The notes beneath the pieces were generated by a model that worked only from the letters and a program-made list of their open reading frames with translations, had not been told where the DNA came from and made no database searches. This document shows positions 7,371-15,043 of a stretch of 21,122 nucleotides of DNA, one piece after another. A program made the translations under genes and the position numbers. How positions within the stretch are numbered: position 1 is the stretch's first letter; the number at the start of each line of letters is the position of its first letter. Source of the stretch: Perlabentimonas sp046542995 (GTDB lineage: Bacteria; Bacteroidota; Bacteroidia; Bacteroidales; Tenuifilaceae); the NCBI GenBank assembly GCA_046542995.1, contig JBKHAH010000057.1:1-21122 (forward strand), written 5' to 3'.

Positions 7371-7402
7371 CAACCTAAGGAGCAAATCCGCTCTTTAGGT
7401 TG
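7371..7402 (+). promoter_or_regulatory. 13-bp hairpin in the rng leader
   Basis: CAACCTAAGGAGC and GCTCTTTAGGTTG pair over 13 bp with one G-U around a 6-nt loop. No T run follows (ATATGTTTAG), so it does not look like a simple terminator. It ends 44 nt before the rng GTG. Position and strength suggest an RNA element of the rng leader. A near-match -7 box TATGTTTA (7404-7411) just after it could start a separate rng transcript that excludes the hairpin. Confidence 0.6.
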
Positions 7403-7446
7403 ATATGTTTAGTAACACCTTACCGTAAAATCAAATATTATTTAAA

Positions 7447-8997
7447 GTGAATACCGAGCTGATTATTGATGTACGTTCATCTGAAGTTGCCATAGCGCTC
7501 CTTGAAGACAAGCAGTTGGTTGAACTCAACAAGGAGAAGAGCAACGTTCAGTTTTCGGTTGGCGATATCTATCTGGGTAGGGTAAAAAAAATTATGCCAG
7601 GCTTAAATGCCGCATTTGTAGACGTTGGGTATGAGAAGGATGCATTTCTTCATTACCTTGACCTTGGACCTCAGTTCAAGTCGTTCAACAAATTTTTACA
7701 GGTAGCCCAGTCAAAAAAAGGAAAACCAATCCCTCTGTCAAAATTCAAACTTGAACCTGATATTGAGAAGGAAGGAAGAATATCGTCCGTGCTAAACTCA
7801 GGGCAAACTGTATTAGTTCAAATAGCTAAGGAACCCATTTCAACAAAAGGGCCACGATTAAGCTCCGAGATATCCATTGCCGGACGGAATATCGTACTTC
7901 TCCCCTTTTCCGATAAGGTTTCAATATCACAAAAAATCACTTCCCCTGAGGAAAGGAAGCGCCTTAAGCGGTTAATGCAAAGCATAATTCCCAAGAATTT
8001 TGGCGTTATTGTACGTACTGCAGCTGAGGGGAAAAAGGTGGCAATTCTTGATGCAGAACTCCGTAGCTTAGCAAAAAAATGGGAGCAAGCATTTGATAAA
8101 ATAAGGAACGCCAATGTTCCTGGTATTGTTATTAGCGAACTTAAACGTACCTCAGCAATAATAAGGGATATGCTTAATACATCGTTCAACAGTATTTATG
8201 TTAACGATGACTCAATTTACAGTGATATTAAGGACTATATTGGAACAATTGCTCCTGAGAAAGAGAAAATTATTAAGCTATACAACGGGCGAGTTCCAAT
8301 TTTTGAGAATTTTGGAATTGAAAAGCAGATAAAATCCTTATTTGGCAAAACCGTTTCCTTTAAAAGTGGAGCTTACCTTATTATTGAGCACACCGAGGCC
8401 CTTCATGTTATTGATGTAAACAGTGGCAACAGGTCTAAAGCTGGGAACAATCAGGAAACAAATGCCCTTGAAGTGAACCTGGCAGCAGCCGAAGAGATTA
8501 CAAGGCAACTCCGCCTTAGAGATATGGGGGGGATTATTGTAGTTGACTTTATTGATATGCATCAGAACGAGAACCGCCAAATGGTTTTTGATAGGATGAA
8601 GGAGCTTATGAGCAAGGATAGAACAAAGCACAACATCCTACCACTAAGCAAGTTTGGACTAATGCAAATTACGCGCCAAAGAGTACGCCCTGAACTACAC
8701 GTTCAAACAATGGAAAAATGCCCAACCTGCAAAGGAACCGGCGAAGTAACCCCCACTATAATCCTCGACGAGGAGATAGAGAACAAGCTAGCATTCATTG
8801 TTAATGAAAGGGATGCAAAAAAAATTATTATTAAAACACACCCATTTGTAGCTGCATACCTGAATAAGGGTATATTTAGCAAGCAATTTAAATGGGGGCG
8901 AAAGTACAAATGTTCCATTAAGGTGATACCAATATCATCGTACAAACTTACCGAATACAAATTCTTCGACAACCACGAAGAAAAGATAGATTTATAG
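7447..8997 (+). CDS. rng: Ribonuclease E/G family endoribonuclease
   Basis: This 516-residue RNase cuts single-stranded RNA in rRNA maturation and mRNA decay. The N-terminal part (about 36-135) is an S1 RNA-binding domain (GDIYLGRVKKIMPGLNAAFVDVG) with a lysine-rich insertion. The catalytic DNase I-like domain has the metal-binding Asp323 in HVIDVNSG and Asp367 in GIIVVDFIDM. The Zn-link CPTCKGTGE has C425 and C428. Length matches RNase G, and the degradosome tail of RNase E is absent. The start is a GTG at 7447 reading MNTELIIDVRSSEVAIALLED, typical of Bacteroidota members; no upstream in-frame ATG fits. It follows HU and the basic peptide gene in a conserved order and ends in a strong terminator. 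Confidence 0.95.
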   Translation: MNTELIIDVRSSEVAIALLEDKQLVELNKEKSNVQFSVGDIYLGRVKKIMPGLNAAFVDVGYEKDAFLHYLDLGPQFKSFNKFLQVAQSKKGKPIPLSKFKLEPDIEKEGRISSVLNSGQTVLVQIAKEPISTKGPRLSSEISIAGRNIVLLPFSDKVSISQKITSPEERKRLKRLMQSIIPKNFGVIVRTAAEGKKVAILDAELRSLAKKWEQAFDKIRNANVPGIVISELKRTSAIIRDMLNTSFNSIYVNDDSIYSDIKDYIGTIAPEKEKIIKLYNGRVPIFENFGIEKQIKSLFGKTVSFKSGAYLIIEHTEALHVIDVNSGNRSKAGNNQETNALEVNLAAAEEITRQLRLRDMGGIIVVDFIDMHQNENRQMVFDRMKELMSKDRTKHNILPLSKFGLMQITRQRVRPELHVQTMEKCPTCKGTGEVTPTIILDEEIENKLAFIVNERDAKKIIIKTHPFVAAYLNKGIFSKQFKWGRKYKCSIKVIPISSYKLTEYKFFDNHEEKIDL

Positions 8998-9006
8998 CCA
9001 ACCCAT

Positions 9007-9034
9007 AAAGCCGCCTCACAAGCGGCTTTTTTTT
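9007..9034 (+). terminator. Intrinsic terminator after rng
   Basis: AAGCCGC and GCGGCTT form a 7-bp stem with a 7-nt loop, followed by T x8. It begins 10 nt after the rng stop. Confidence 0.92.
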
Positions 9035-9060
9035 AACAATAATCTATTCATTAACAAATA

Positions 9061-9090
9061 TTGATAGTTATAAAACCTTTCATATTTTTG
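9061..9090 (+). promoter_or_regulatory. dsbD promoter (-33 TTG, -7 TATTTTTG)
   Basis: The -7 box at 9083-9090 matches TAnnTTTG exactly. A TTG at 9061-9063 lies 19 nt upstream, the usual Bacteroidota spacing. It is the only two-part promoter I could find in the window. The predicted leader is about 100 nt. Confidence 0.65.
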
Positions 9091-9199
9091 TAAGAACTTT
9101 TACCTTATTATTTTGTTGGAAGAATTAAATAAATACTGATAATAACCGTTTGGCTTGTCTTAAAACCGCAAGAATAATAAATATTAACAAACAAATAAA

Positions 9200-11257
9200 A
9201 TGAAAAGAGTCCTATTAACTTTTGCAGCTCTCCTTTTTCTTAGCACATGGAACTTTACGCTAGGTCAAGTTGAGGATCCGGTAAAATGGAACGTTTCAAC
9301 TAAAAAGTTGGAAGATAACAAGTACCAAGTAATATTCGATGCAAGAATAGATATGGGGTGGCACCTATACGCAACGGATGTTCCTCCGGGGGGGCCAATT
9401 CCTACCACGTTTCTTTTTAACGAAAGGGATGACTATAGCCTGATTGGTGATATCAACCCCATGCAAAAGCCGAAGCTAGAGTACGATGATGTATTTAAAA
9501 TGGATATTGGGTACTTTGAGGCTCAAGCGCAATTCAGTCAGGTTGTTGAATTGGCTGATGGCACTGATGGAGCCACCATTGACGGCGAAATGGAATATCA
9601 GGTTTGCTTTGAGGACAAGTGCATCTTTTTCGCTAAAGATTTTGATGTTGCCATTGGCGATATAACTGAAACAGCAACAAAGGAGATTGAGTCAGCTGAA
9701 GAACCAGAATCTGAAGAACTAGTGGAAGCAGACGACTCAACCGACACTTCATCAACCGACTCCTCGTTACTTGTATTCTTCTTAATATCGTTTGCAGCAG
9801 GATTGGCAGGACTACTTACGCCATGCGTTTTCCCTATGATACCAATGACTGTATCGTTTTTTATGAGCAAGCAGAAGAATCGTTTCAATGCCATTGTCAA
9901 TGCATTCGTATTTGGGATAAGCATAATTGTAATTTACACCTCGCTTGGTTTTCTGGTTTCGCTAACAGGTGTAGGAGCTGGCTTTACTAACCAGCTGGTT
10001 TCCCACTGGGTGCCAAACCTAATATTCTTCTTACTTTTCATGGCATTTGCCGCTTCGTTCTTTGGCCTTTTTGAAATAATGCTGCCAAGCAGCCTATCAA
10101 CAAAAACTGATAGCCAAGCTGAACGCGGAGGATTTATTGGCTCGTTCTTTATGGCCCTAACCCTTGTAATTGTTAGCCTTTCGTGCGTAGGGCCAATCGT
10201 GGGGGCCATTCTGGTAGAATCAGCAACAGGTATTGGAACCAAGCCCATAATAGGCATGTTTGGCTTTTCAATGGCCTTTGCCGTACCGTTTACGCTTTTT
10301 GCAATATTCCCATCATGGCTAAATAAGCTGCCAAAATCGGGCGGATGGCTTAACTCAGTTAAAGTTGTTCTTGGTTTTATTGTGCTGGCATTCGGGTTAA
10401 AGTTCCTCTCAACCATCGATCAGGTTTACCATTTGGGAATCCTCGGACGCGAAGTGTTCCTTGCGATATGGATTGCTATTTTCATTATACTCGGGATGTA
10501 CCTGCTGGGAAAAATTCGTTTCAAGTTAGACTCACCCACAGAGCATATCGGTTTTTTTAGAATGCTGCTAGCACTCGCATCGTTTGCTTTTGTTGTTTAC
10601 CTTATCCCCGGAATGTTTGGGGCACCCTTAAACGGGCTTTCAGGAGTTATACCTTCAAAAAGCGGACATAGCTTTGATTTAACACAAATGACCAGCCATC
10701 AGCAGGTAGTTTCCTCAACAGACAAAGAATCGCTTTGCGAAGAACCTAAGTTCTCCGATATACTCCATTTGCCTCATGGGCTTGAGGGCTACTTCGATTA
10801 TGAGCAGGCTCTGGCATGTGCCCGTGAGCAGGGAAAGCCCCTTTTTGTTGATTTTGTGGGCCACGCCTGTGCAAACTGCAAGGTAATGGAGCAACGGGTA
10901 TGGAGCGACCCTAGAGTACTAAAAAGGCTCAACGAAGAATTTATCGTGGTAGCACTTTATGTTGATGAGAGAAAAAAATTGCCTGAATCGGAATGGGTAA
11001 CATCAATGGTAGATGGGAAGGTTAAAAAAACTGTGGGAAGGAAAAATGCTGATTTTCAGATTAGCAGGTTTAACGTAAACAGCCAGCCTTACTACGTGCT
11101 ACTTGACAATAATGAGGAGCTACTAACTGAACCCTACGGGTTTGATACCAACGTAGAAAAGTTTATTGAGTTTTTGGATAGCGGGATTGAGCAATTTAAA
11201 TTAGAAAAAGACAAGTCTTCTTTAGATGCTACAAACCCCATTGATGTTAATATTTAG
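9200..11257 (+). CDS. dsbD: Thiol:disulfide interchange protein DsbD
   Basis: This 685-residue membrane protein carries electrons from cytoplasmic thioredoxin to periplasmic thiol proteins, keeping isomerases and cytochrome c maturation factors reduced. A signal peptide (1-22) precedes the periplasmic alpha domain (about 25-150), with WHLYATDVPPGGPIPT and a Cys pair C136/C141 in YQVCFEDKC. An acidic Ser/Thr-rich linker follows (about 157-188). The CcdA-like membrane domain of eight predicted helices has its redox pair at C209 (LTPCVFPMIP) and C329 (LSCVGPIVGA). The C-terminal thioredoxin-like domain has CANC (557-560) in FVGHACANCKVME and the cis-Pro in NSQPYYVLL (P630). All three Cys pairs are intact, so the protein should be active. 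It stands alone between two terminators. Confidence 0.95.
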   Translation: MKRVLLTFAALLFLSTWNFTLGQVEDPVKWNVSTKKLEDNKYQVIFDARIDMGWHLYATDVPPGGPIPTTFLFNERDDYSLIGDINPMQKPKLEYDDVFKMDIGYFEAQAQFSQVVELADGTDGATIDGEMEYQVCFEDKCIFFAKDFDVAIGDITETATKEIESAEEPESEELVEADDSTDTSSTDSSLLVFFLISFAAGLAGLLTPCVFPMIPMTVSFFMSKQKNRFNAIVNAFVFGISIIVIYTSLGFLVSLTGVGAGFTNQLVSHWVPNLIFFLLFMAFAASFFGLFEIMLPSSLSTKTDSQAERGGFIGSFFMALTLVIVSLSCVGPIVGAILVESATGIGTKPIIGMFGFSMAFAVPFTLFAIFPSWLNKLPKSGGWLNSVKVVLGFIVLAFGLKFLSTIDQVYHLGILGREVFLAIWIAIFIILGMYLLGKIRFKLDSPTEHIGFFRMLLALASFAFVVYLIPGMFGAPLNGLSGVIPSKSGHSFDLTQMTSHQQVVSSTDKESLCEEPKFSDILHLPHGLEGYFDYEQALACAREQGKPLFVDFVGHACANCKVMEQRVWSDPRVLKRLNEEFIVVALYVDERKKLPESEWVTSMVDGKVKKTVGRKNADFQISRFNVNSQPYYVLLDNNEELLTEPYGFDTNVEKFIEFLDSGIEQFKLEKDKSSLDATNPIDVNI

Positions 11258-11297
11258 CAACTATAAAAGCCTATTCGGAAAAGAAGTAATAATACTC

Positions 11298-11334
11298 AAA
11301 GTCCCAATCCTAAAAATTTGGATTGGGACTTTTT
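11298..11334 (+). terminator. Strong intrinsic terminator after dsbD
   Basis: AAAGTCCCAATCC and GGATTGGGACTTT form a perfect 13-bp stem with a 9-nt loop, followed by T-rich sequence on the plus strand. It lies between convergent dsbD and the Lnb-like gene. In the other direction the T tract is short, so it mainly serves dsbD. Confidence 0.9.
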
Positions 11335-11374
11335 ATTTGGAACCATTATTGAACGACTCTTATGTCAATCAATA

Positions 11375-12568
11375 TTAATTTTTAGAACAAAACCTAAAGT
11401 TAACTGCGGAGCGCAACGCCAGTGCTCCCACCAGAGGAAGCATTGGTAAAGGCAACTCTTGGGGGAGAAAGAACCAGAAAATTAGAAGTAGAGCCAAAAG
11501 CCCCATCATTAAACCAAAGTAATATTTAAGGGGTTTTGAAGATGGTCTTGCAACAAGCACAATGGCAGCAAGGAAGTGCAAAGGATGAGCCCATGCCAAA
11601 TTAAAATTTCTTGCCATTACAGCATGGTCGGAACCAAACCATTGGAAAGCAATTACAGCGCCAAGTAAACCAACCAGACCAAAAAGCAACACGTCAAACC
11701 ATCTGGCTGGCTTTAGCCTCTTCACATCATTAAAGCTAACAGCAACGGTTATCAATAGAACTATTATGAATACAAACAGAGGTGAGTTTCTAAACCAGTT
11801 CTCCTTTAACTCATCACCTTTTAGTATCTTTTTGGGAGGCTGAGCAAAAGGGGAAGAATCGCCATTCTCCATGAAGTTTGCATGTTGAAATGCTGTTAAC
11901 ATATGGTTGGGCAAAAACATGTGCTGCCAAGGCTCTGCTACCCTGTCGGCTCTTACGCCAAGCAGTAAATTAATTCCCAGCTTAGCCCAGGGCTTCTCCT
12001 TTACAAACGGCATAAGCAGCTGCCTAAAAGTTTTATCCTCACCAAGCGCACCATAGTTAAACTCTATTTCACGAGGGATAGCCTCAACAAAGATATCACG
12101 AATACGTGTTGCGCAATTATCAAAAAGAAAGTCATAAAGATAGTAGCGATTTTCGGGCAAATAATTTATTCGAAGTGAGTCGAGCAATTGCTGCTTCTCG
12201 TGCTGATACAGGTTTACCTCCTGCTCGTAAATAAACCTATTCTCATATACATACGAGTACTCAAACCTTTTGTAGGTTGATACGTCAAGGATGTAGTTTA
12301 GCTTACCCTTAACAAAGTTGGGGTAAAAATTGGGGTCGGAGAAATTAAACGTTCCATAGTTAAAAACCCAATCAATGCCAATAACAGGGTCGGTAACCCT
12401 AATGGCGCTATGGCCAAATATTGAGTACAGCTCATCGCCCTGGGAACAGGTTAGCAAGCTAACCTTGGAACTATCGGAGAGATTTACAGCTGGGAGCTGC
12501 GCATTGGCTATATCTCCAAAATAGAGAGACATGATAACTACCACTAGAGAAATAAACCTTCTTCTCAT
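11375..12568 (-). CDS. lnb: Lnb-like (DUF4105) membrane protein, probable lipoprotein N-acyltransferase
   Basis: This protein has 397 residues: a signal peptide (about 1-23), a periplasmic domain (25-255) and five predicted membrane helices (about 263-278, 291-310, 325-341, 350-368, 374-390). The periplasmic domain has the DUF4105 signature LLTCSQGDELYSIFGHSAIR with His53 and YDFLFDNCATRIRD with Cys152. This His-before-Cys order is that of permuted NlpC/P60-like enzymes. As I recall, a Bacteroides protein of this layout, Lnb, N-acylates diacylated lipoproteins in place of Lnt. Both putative catalytic residues and all five helices are present, so the same role is likely here. The symbol follows family resemblance only. 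It is divergent from the aldehyde dehydrogenase gene. Confidence 0.8.
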   Translation of the reverse strand: MRRRFISLVVVIMSLYFGDIANAQLPAVNLSDSSKVSLLTCSQGDELYSIFGHSAIRVTDPVIGIDWVFNYGTFNFSDPNFYPNFVKGKLNYILDVSTYKRFEYSYVYENRFIYEQEVNLYQHEKQQLLDSLRINYLPENRYYLYDFLFDNCATRIRDIFVEAIPREIEFNYGALGEDKTFRQLLMPFVKEKPWAKLGINLLLGVRADRVAEPWQHMFLPNHMLTAFQHANFMENGDSSPFAQPPKKILKGDELKENWFRNSPLFVFIIVLLITVAVSFNDVKRLKPARWFDVLLFGLVGLLGAVIAFQWFGSDHAVMARNFNLAWAHPLHFLAAIVLVARPSSKPLKYYFGLMMGLLALLLIFWFFLPQELPLPMLPLVGALALRSAVNFRFCSKN

Positions 12569-12648
12569 AACTTGAAATTTTCAATTAAAACGAGGTAAAG
12601 TTAACTGTATTTATATATATTTTAGGGTACGTTTGCCCAAAGAATTAC

Positions 12649-12656
12649 TATTTTCG
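12649..12656 (+). promoter_or_regulatory. Possible -7 box of the aldehyde dehydrogenase gene (TATTTTCG)
   Basis: It matches seven of eight TAnnTTTG positions and would leave a leader of about 13 nt. A TTTG at 12632-12635 is only 13 nt upstream, closer than usual, so support is weak. Confidence 0.3.
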
Positions 12657-12675
12657 CAATAAAAATAATATTGCC

Positions 12676-14097
12676 ATGAAAACATTTAGTGCTTGTATAG
12701 GAGGAGACTTCAAGAAGCTTCGTTCAACGTTTGATGTAACCAATCCTTATAATGGGAAGATTATTGCTCAATGTTCCCTTGCAGAAAAATCGGAACTTGA
12801 AGAAGCAATAAAAGCCGCTCAGGATTGTGAGCAAGAGATGGCCTCGCTACCATCGTACCGAAAGGCTGAAATTCTTAATGGCATTGCTGATGGATTAAGG
12901 GATGAGCGCGATTACCTTGCAAACCTGCTTGCGCAAGAAGCCGGCAAACCCTTAAAATATGCATTAGGGGAAGTTGATAGAGCCATACAAACTTACAGAA
13001 TCGCATCGGAGGAATGCAAACGCATATCTTCGGAATATATTCAACTTGACTGGACCCCAGCAGGCGAAGGTAAGGAGGGATTAGTGAAGCAATTTCCCGT
13101 AGGGCTGATAGCGGCCATATCGCCATTCAACTTCCCGCTAAACCTTACCTCGCATAAAATTGCCCCGGCAATAGCATCAGGTTGTCCAATTATACTTAAA
13201 CCAGCAAGAAGCACGCCGCTATCGGCATTAGAACTTGCCCGTATAGTTTACAGCACTTCGCTACCCAAGGGTGCGCTTAGCATTCTTCCAATGGACAGAG
13301 AATCGGGTAATCAGCTGGTAACTGACCATAGGTTTAACCTGCTTACATTCACAGGCTCACCTCAAGTTGGATGGAAGATGAAAGCAAATGCAGGTAAAAA
13401 GAAGGTGGTGCTTGAGCTGGGAGGAAATGCCGGGGTGATTATATCGGATAGTGCAAACATAGATAAGGCGGTAAAGAAATGCCTTACAGGTGCCTTTGCT
13501 TACTCTGGTCAGGTGTGTATTCATACTCAACGAATTTATATCCACGAAGATGTATTTAAGGAATTTACATTACAGCTGGCAAACAAAACCAAAGAGTTAA
13601 AGATAGGCGATCCTACTAACCCAAACACTGACATATCAGCAATGATAGATGATTCAAACACCAACAGGGTTAAGGAATGGGTTAATGAAGCAGTGGCGGA
13701 TGGTGCCAAGATAATTGAGGGAGGAAAGATAAAAGGAAAGGTTTTTGAACCCACTATTATTACTAACACTAAACCCGAAATGAAAGTTTGTGCCGAGGAG
13801 GTTTTTGGTCCTGTGGTAATTGTGGAATCTTACAAATCTTTTAGCGAAGCCATTGATGCCATTAATAATTCTCCATTTGGCTTGCAGGCAGGAGTGTTCA
13901 CTAACAGACTAAACGAAGAGGATGAAGCATTTAATAAGCTAAAGGTTGGCGGAGTAATTATTAACGATGTACCAACCTTTAGGGTTGACCACATGCCGTA
14001 TGGCGGGATTAAAGACTCTGGGCTAGGACGCGAAGGGGTAAAGTATGCCATGCACGATATGATGGAGCTCAGGTTACTGGTTAGGAGTTCTTACTAA
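12676..14097 (+). CDS. NAD(P)-dependent aldehyde dehydrogenase
   Basis: This 473-residue cytoplasmic enzyme oxidises an aldehyde to the acid with NAD(P). The fold landmarks are complete: oxyanion Asn152 in SPFNFP, cofactor Lys175 in ILKPARSTPLSA, FTGSPQVGWKMK (225-236), catalytic Glu247 in LELGGNAG, nucleophile Cys281 in YSGQVCIHTQR, and EEVFGPVVIVES. GGNAGVII instead of the usual GGKxP is characteristic of a subgroup near the lactaldehyde, phosphonoacetaldehyde and glyceraldehyde-3-phosphate (NADP) dehydrogenases. The substrate cannot be assigned from sequence. It is divergent from the Lnb-like gene and followed 116 nt later by a LysE-type exporter. No clear pathway neighbour suggests the aldehyde. 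Confidence 0.93.
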   Translation: MKTFSACIGGDFKKLRSTFDVTNPYNGKIIAQCSLAEKSELEEAIKAAQDCEQEMASLPSYRKAEILNGIADGLRDERDYLANLLAQEAGKPLKYALGEVDRAIQTYRIASEECKRISSEYIQLDWTPAGEGKEGLVKQFPVGLIAAISPFNFPLNLTSHKIAPAIASGCPIILKPARSTPLSALELARIVYSTSLPKGALSILPMDRESGNQLVTDHRFNLLTFTGSPQVGWKMKANAGKKKVVLELGGNAGVIISDSANIDKAVKKCLTGAFAYSGQVCIHTQRIYIHEDVFKEFTLQLANKTKELKIGDPTNPNTDISAMIDDSNTNRVKEWVNEAVADGAKIIEGGKIKGKVFEPTIITNTKPEMKVCAEEVFGPVVIVESYKSFSEAIDAINNSPFGLQAGVFTNRLNEEDEAFNKLKVGGVIINDVPTFRVDHMPYGGIKDSGLGREGVKYAMHDMMELRLLVRSSY

Positions 14098-14175
14098 GCT
14101 ATTAATAAGATGCTAAAATCAAAATTTATCTAAGAGATTATGGAAACTATTCGGAAATAATAACCATGCATTTCA

Positions 14176-14183
14176 TATCTTTA
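14176..14183 (+). promoter_or_regulatory. Possible -7 box of the LysE-family gene (TATCTTTA)
   Basis: It matches seven of eight positions of TAnnTTTG, 30 nt before the ATG at 14214. No -33 element is clear. Confidence 0.3.
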
Positions 14184-14213
14184 CAAACTTTTTAATGCAA
14201 TTTTTGAGTATTA

Positions 14214-14846
14214 ATGACCATTCCCATTTTTATTAAAGGTATTATAGTAGGGCTTCTAGCCTCAATCCCGCTGGGTCCCATTGGTGTTATATGCATTCAG
14301 CGCACTATTAACAAGGGAAAAGTAAGCGGATTTTTAAGCGGATTGGGAGCCGCAAGTGCCGATACAATTTTTGCAGCCATTGCCGGTTTTAGCCTCACAT
14401 TTATTATTAATTACATTGAAGAGAGGCAGGTTATTTTTCAAGCAGTTGGAGGCATAGTTGTATTCCTGCTTGGTATTAAAATCTTTTACACTAATCCAGT
14501 AAAACAACTCAGACGCCATAAAAGAAAGAAAGACAACCTGCTTGAAGATTATTTGTCCGTTTTGGCAGTTACAATTACAAATCCTCTGGCAGTTTTTTTA
14601 TTCATTGCACTTTTTGCATCGCTAGGGATAGTTACAGATAGTATTAACTGGACAAAATCTCTTACCACAACAAGCGGAGTGTTTGTTGGTGCTGCGCTTT
14701 GGTGGTACATACTTACATCGCTGGTAAATTTTTACAGAAGAAGGTTTAGACTTAAGCAGCTTTGGTGGATAAATAAAATATCGGGAGCCGCTATTTTTAC
14801 CCTTGGGGCCATTGCTATCATTGGGTTAGCTAGGCTGTTTTTTTAA
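14214..14846 (+). CDS. LysE family amino-acid exporter
   Basis: This 210-residue inner-membrane transporter has six predicted helices (about 5-28, 40-67, 72-92, 112-140, 150-175, 185-208). The family motif SIPLGPIGVICIQRTINKGK (18-37) stands after helix 1, with GLGAASADTIFA in helix 2 and ITNPLAVFLF in helix 4. The polar loop 94-111 is rich in Lys and Arg (RRHKRKKDN), consistent with the inside-positive rule. LysE/RhtB proteins export amino acids or related small solutes by proton antiport. The solute here is not predictable; no LysG-type regulator is adjacent. Confidence 0.9.
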   Translation: MTIPIFIKGIIVGLLASIPLGPIGVICIQRTINKGKVSGFLSGLGAASADTIFAAIAGFSLTFIINYIEERQVIFQAVGGIVVFLLGIKIFYTNPVKQLRRHKRKKDNLLEDYLSVLAVTITNPLAVFLFIALFASLGIVTDSINWTKSLTTTSGVFVGAALWWYILTSLVNFYRRRFRLKQLWWINKISGAAIFTLGAIAIIGLARLFF

Positions 14847-14951
14847 GGTTATCTTCCTTGATGCTATGAAAAATAAACAATCATTTAATATTGTTACACC
14901 CTTCAACCTTAGGTATCTTTTTTTTTTATATATTTAGCAATAATTCAAAGC

Positions 14952-14998
14952 AGCATTTACAACTTTATCTGTCAGAATAATTCTGTTTAACAAATGCT
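14952..14998. repeat. Nested inverted repeat upstream of the sensor gene
   Basis: A perfect 13-bp palindrome CAGAATAATTCTG (14973-14985) is enclosed by outer arms AGCATTT (14952-14958) and AAATGCT (14992-14998). It lies 46 nt before the start codon of the hybrid sensor protein and downstream of a near-match -7 box TATATTTA (14929-14936). It could be an operator or a leader hairpin; the sequence alone does not decide. Confidence 0.5.
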
Positions 14999-15043
14999 TG
15001 CTACTAAGTGATTAAGTTTCTTTAATAAAAAACCTAATTCGGC

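Noticed and set aside
9934..10416. Open frame of 160 codons on the minus strand
   Set aside because: It is antisense to the membrane domain of dsbD. Its Pro/Ser/Thr/Arg-rich composition is what hydrophobic helices give on the reverse strand.
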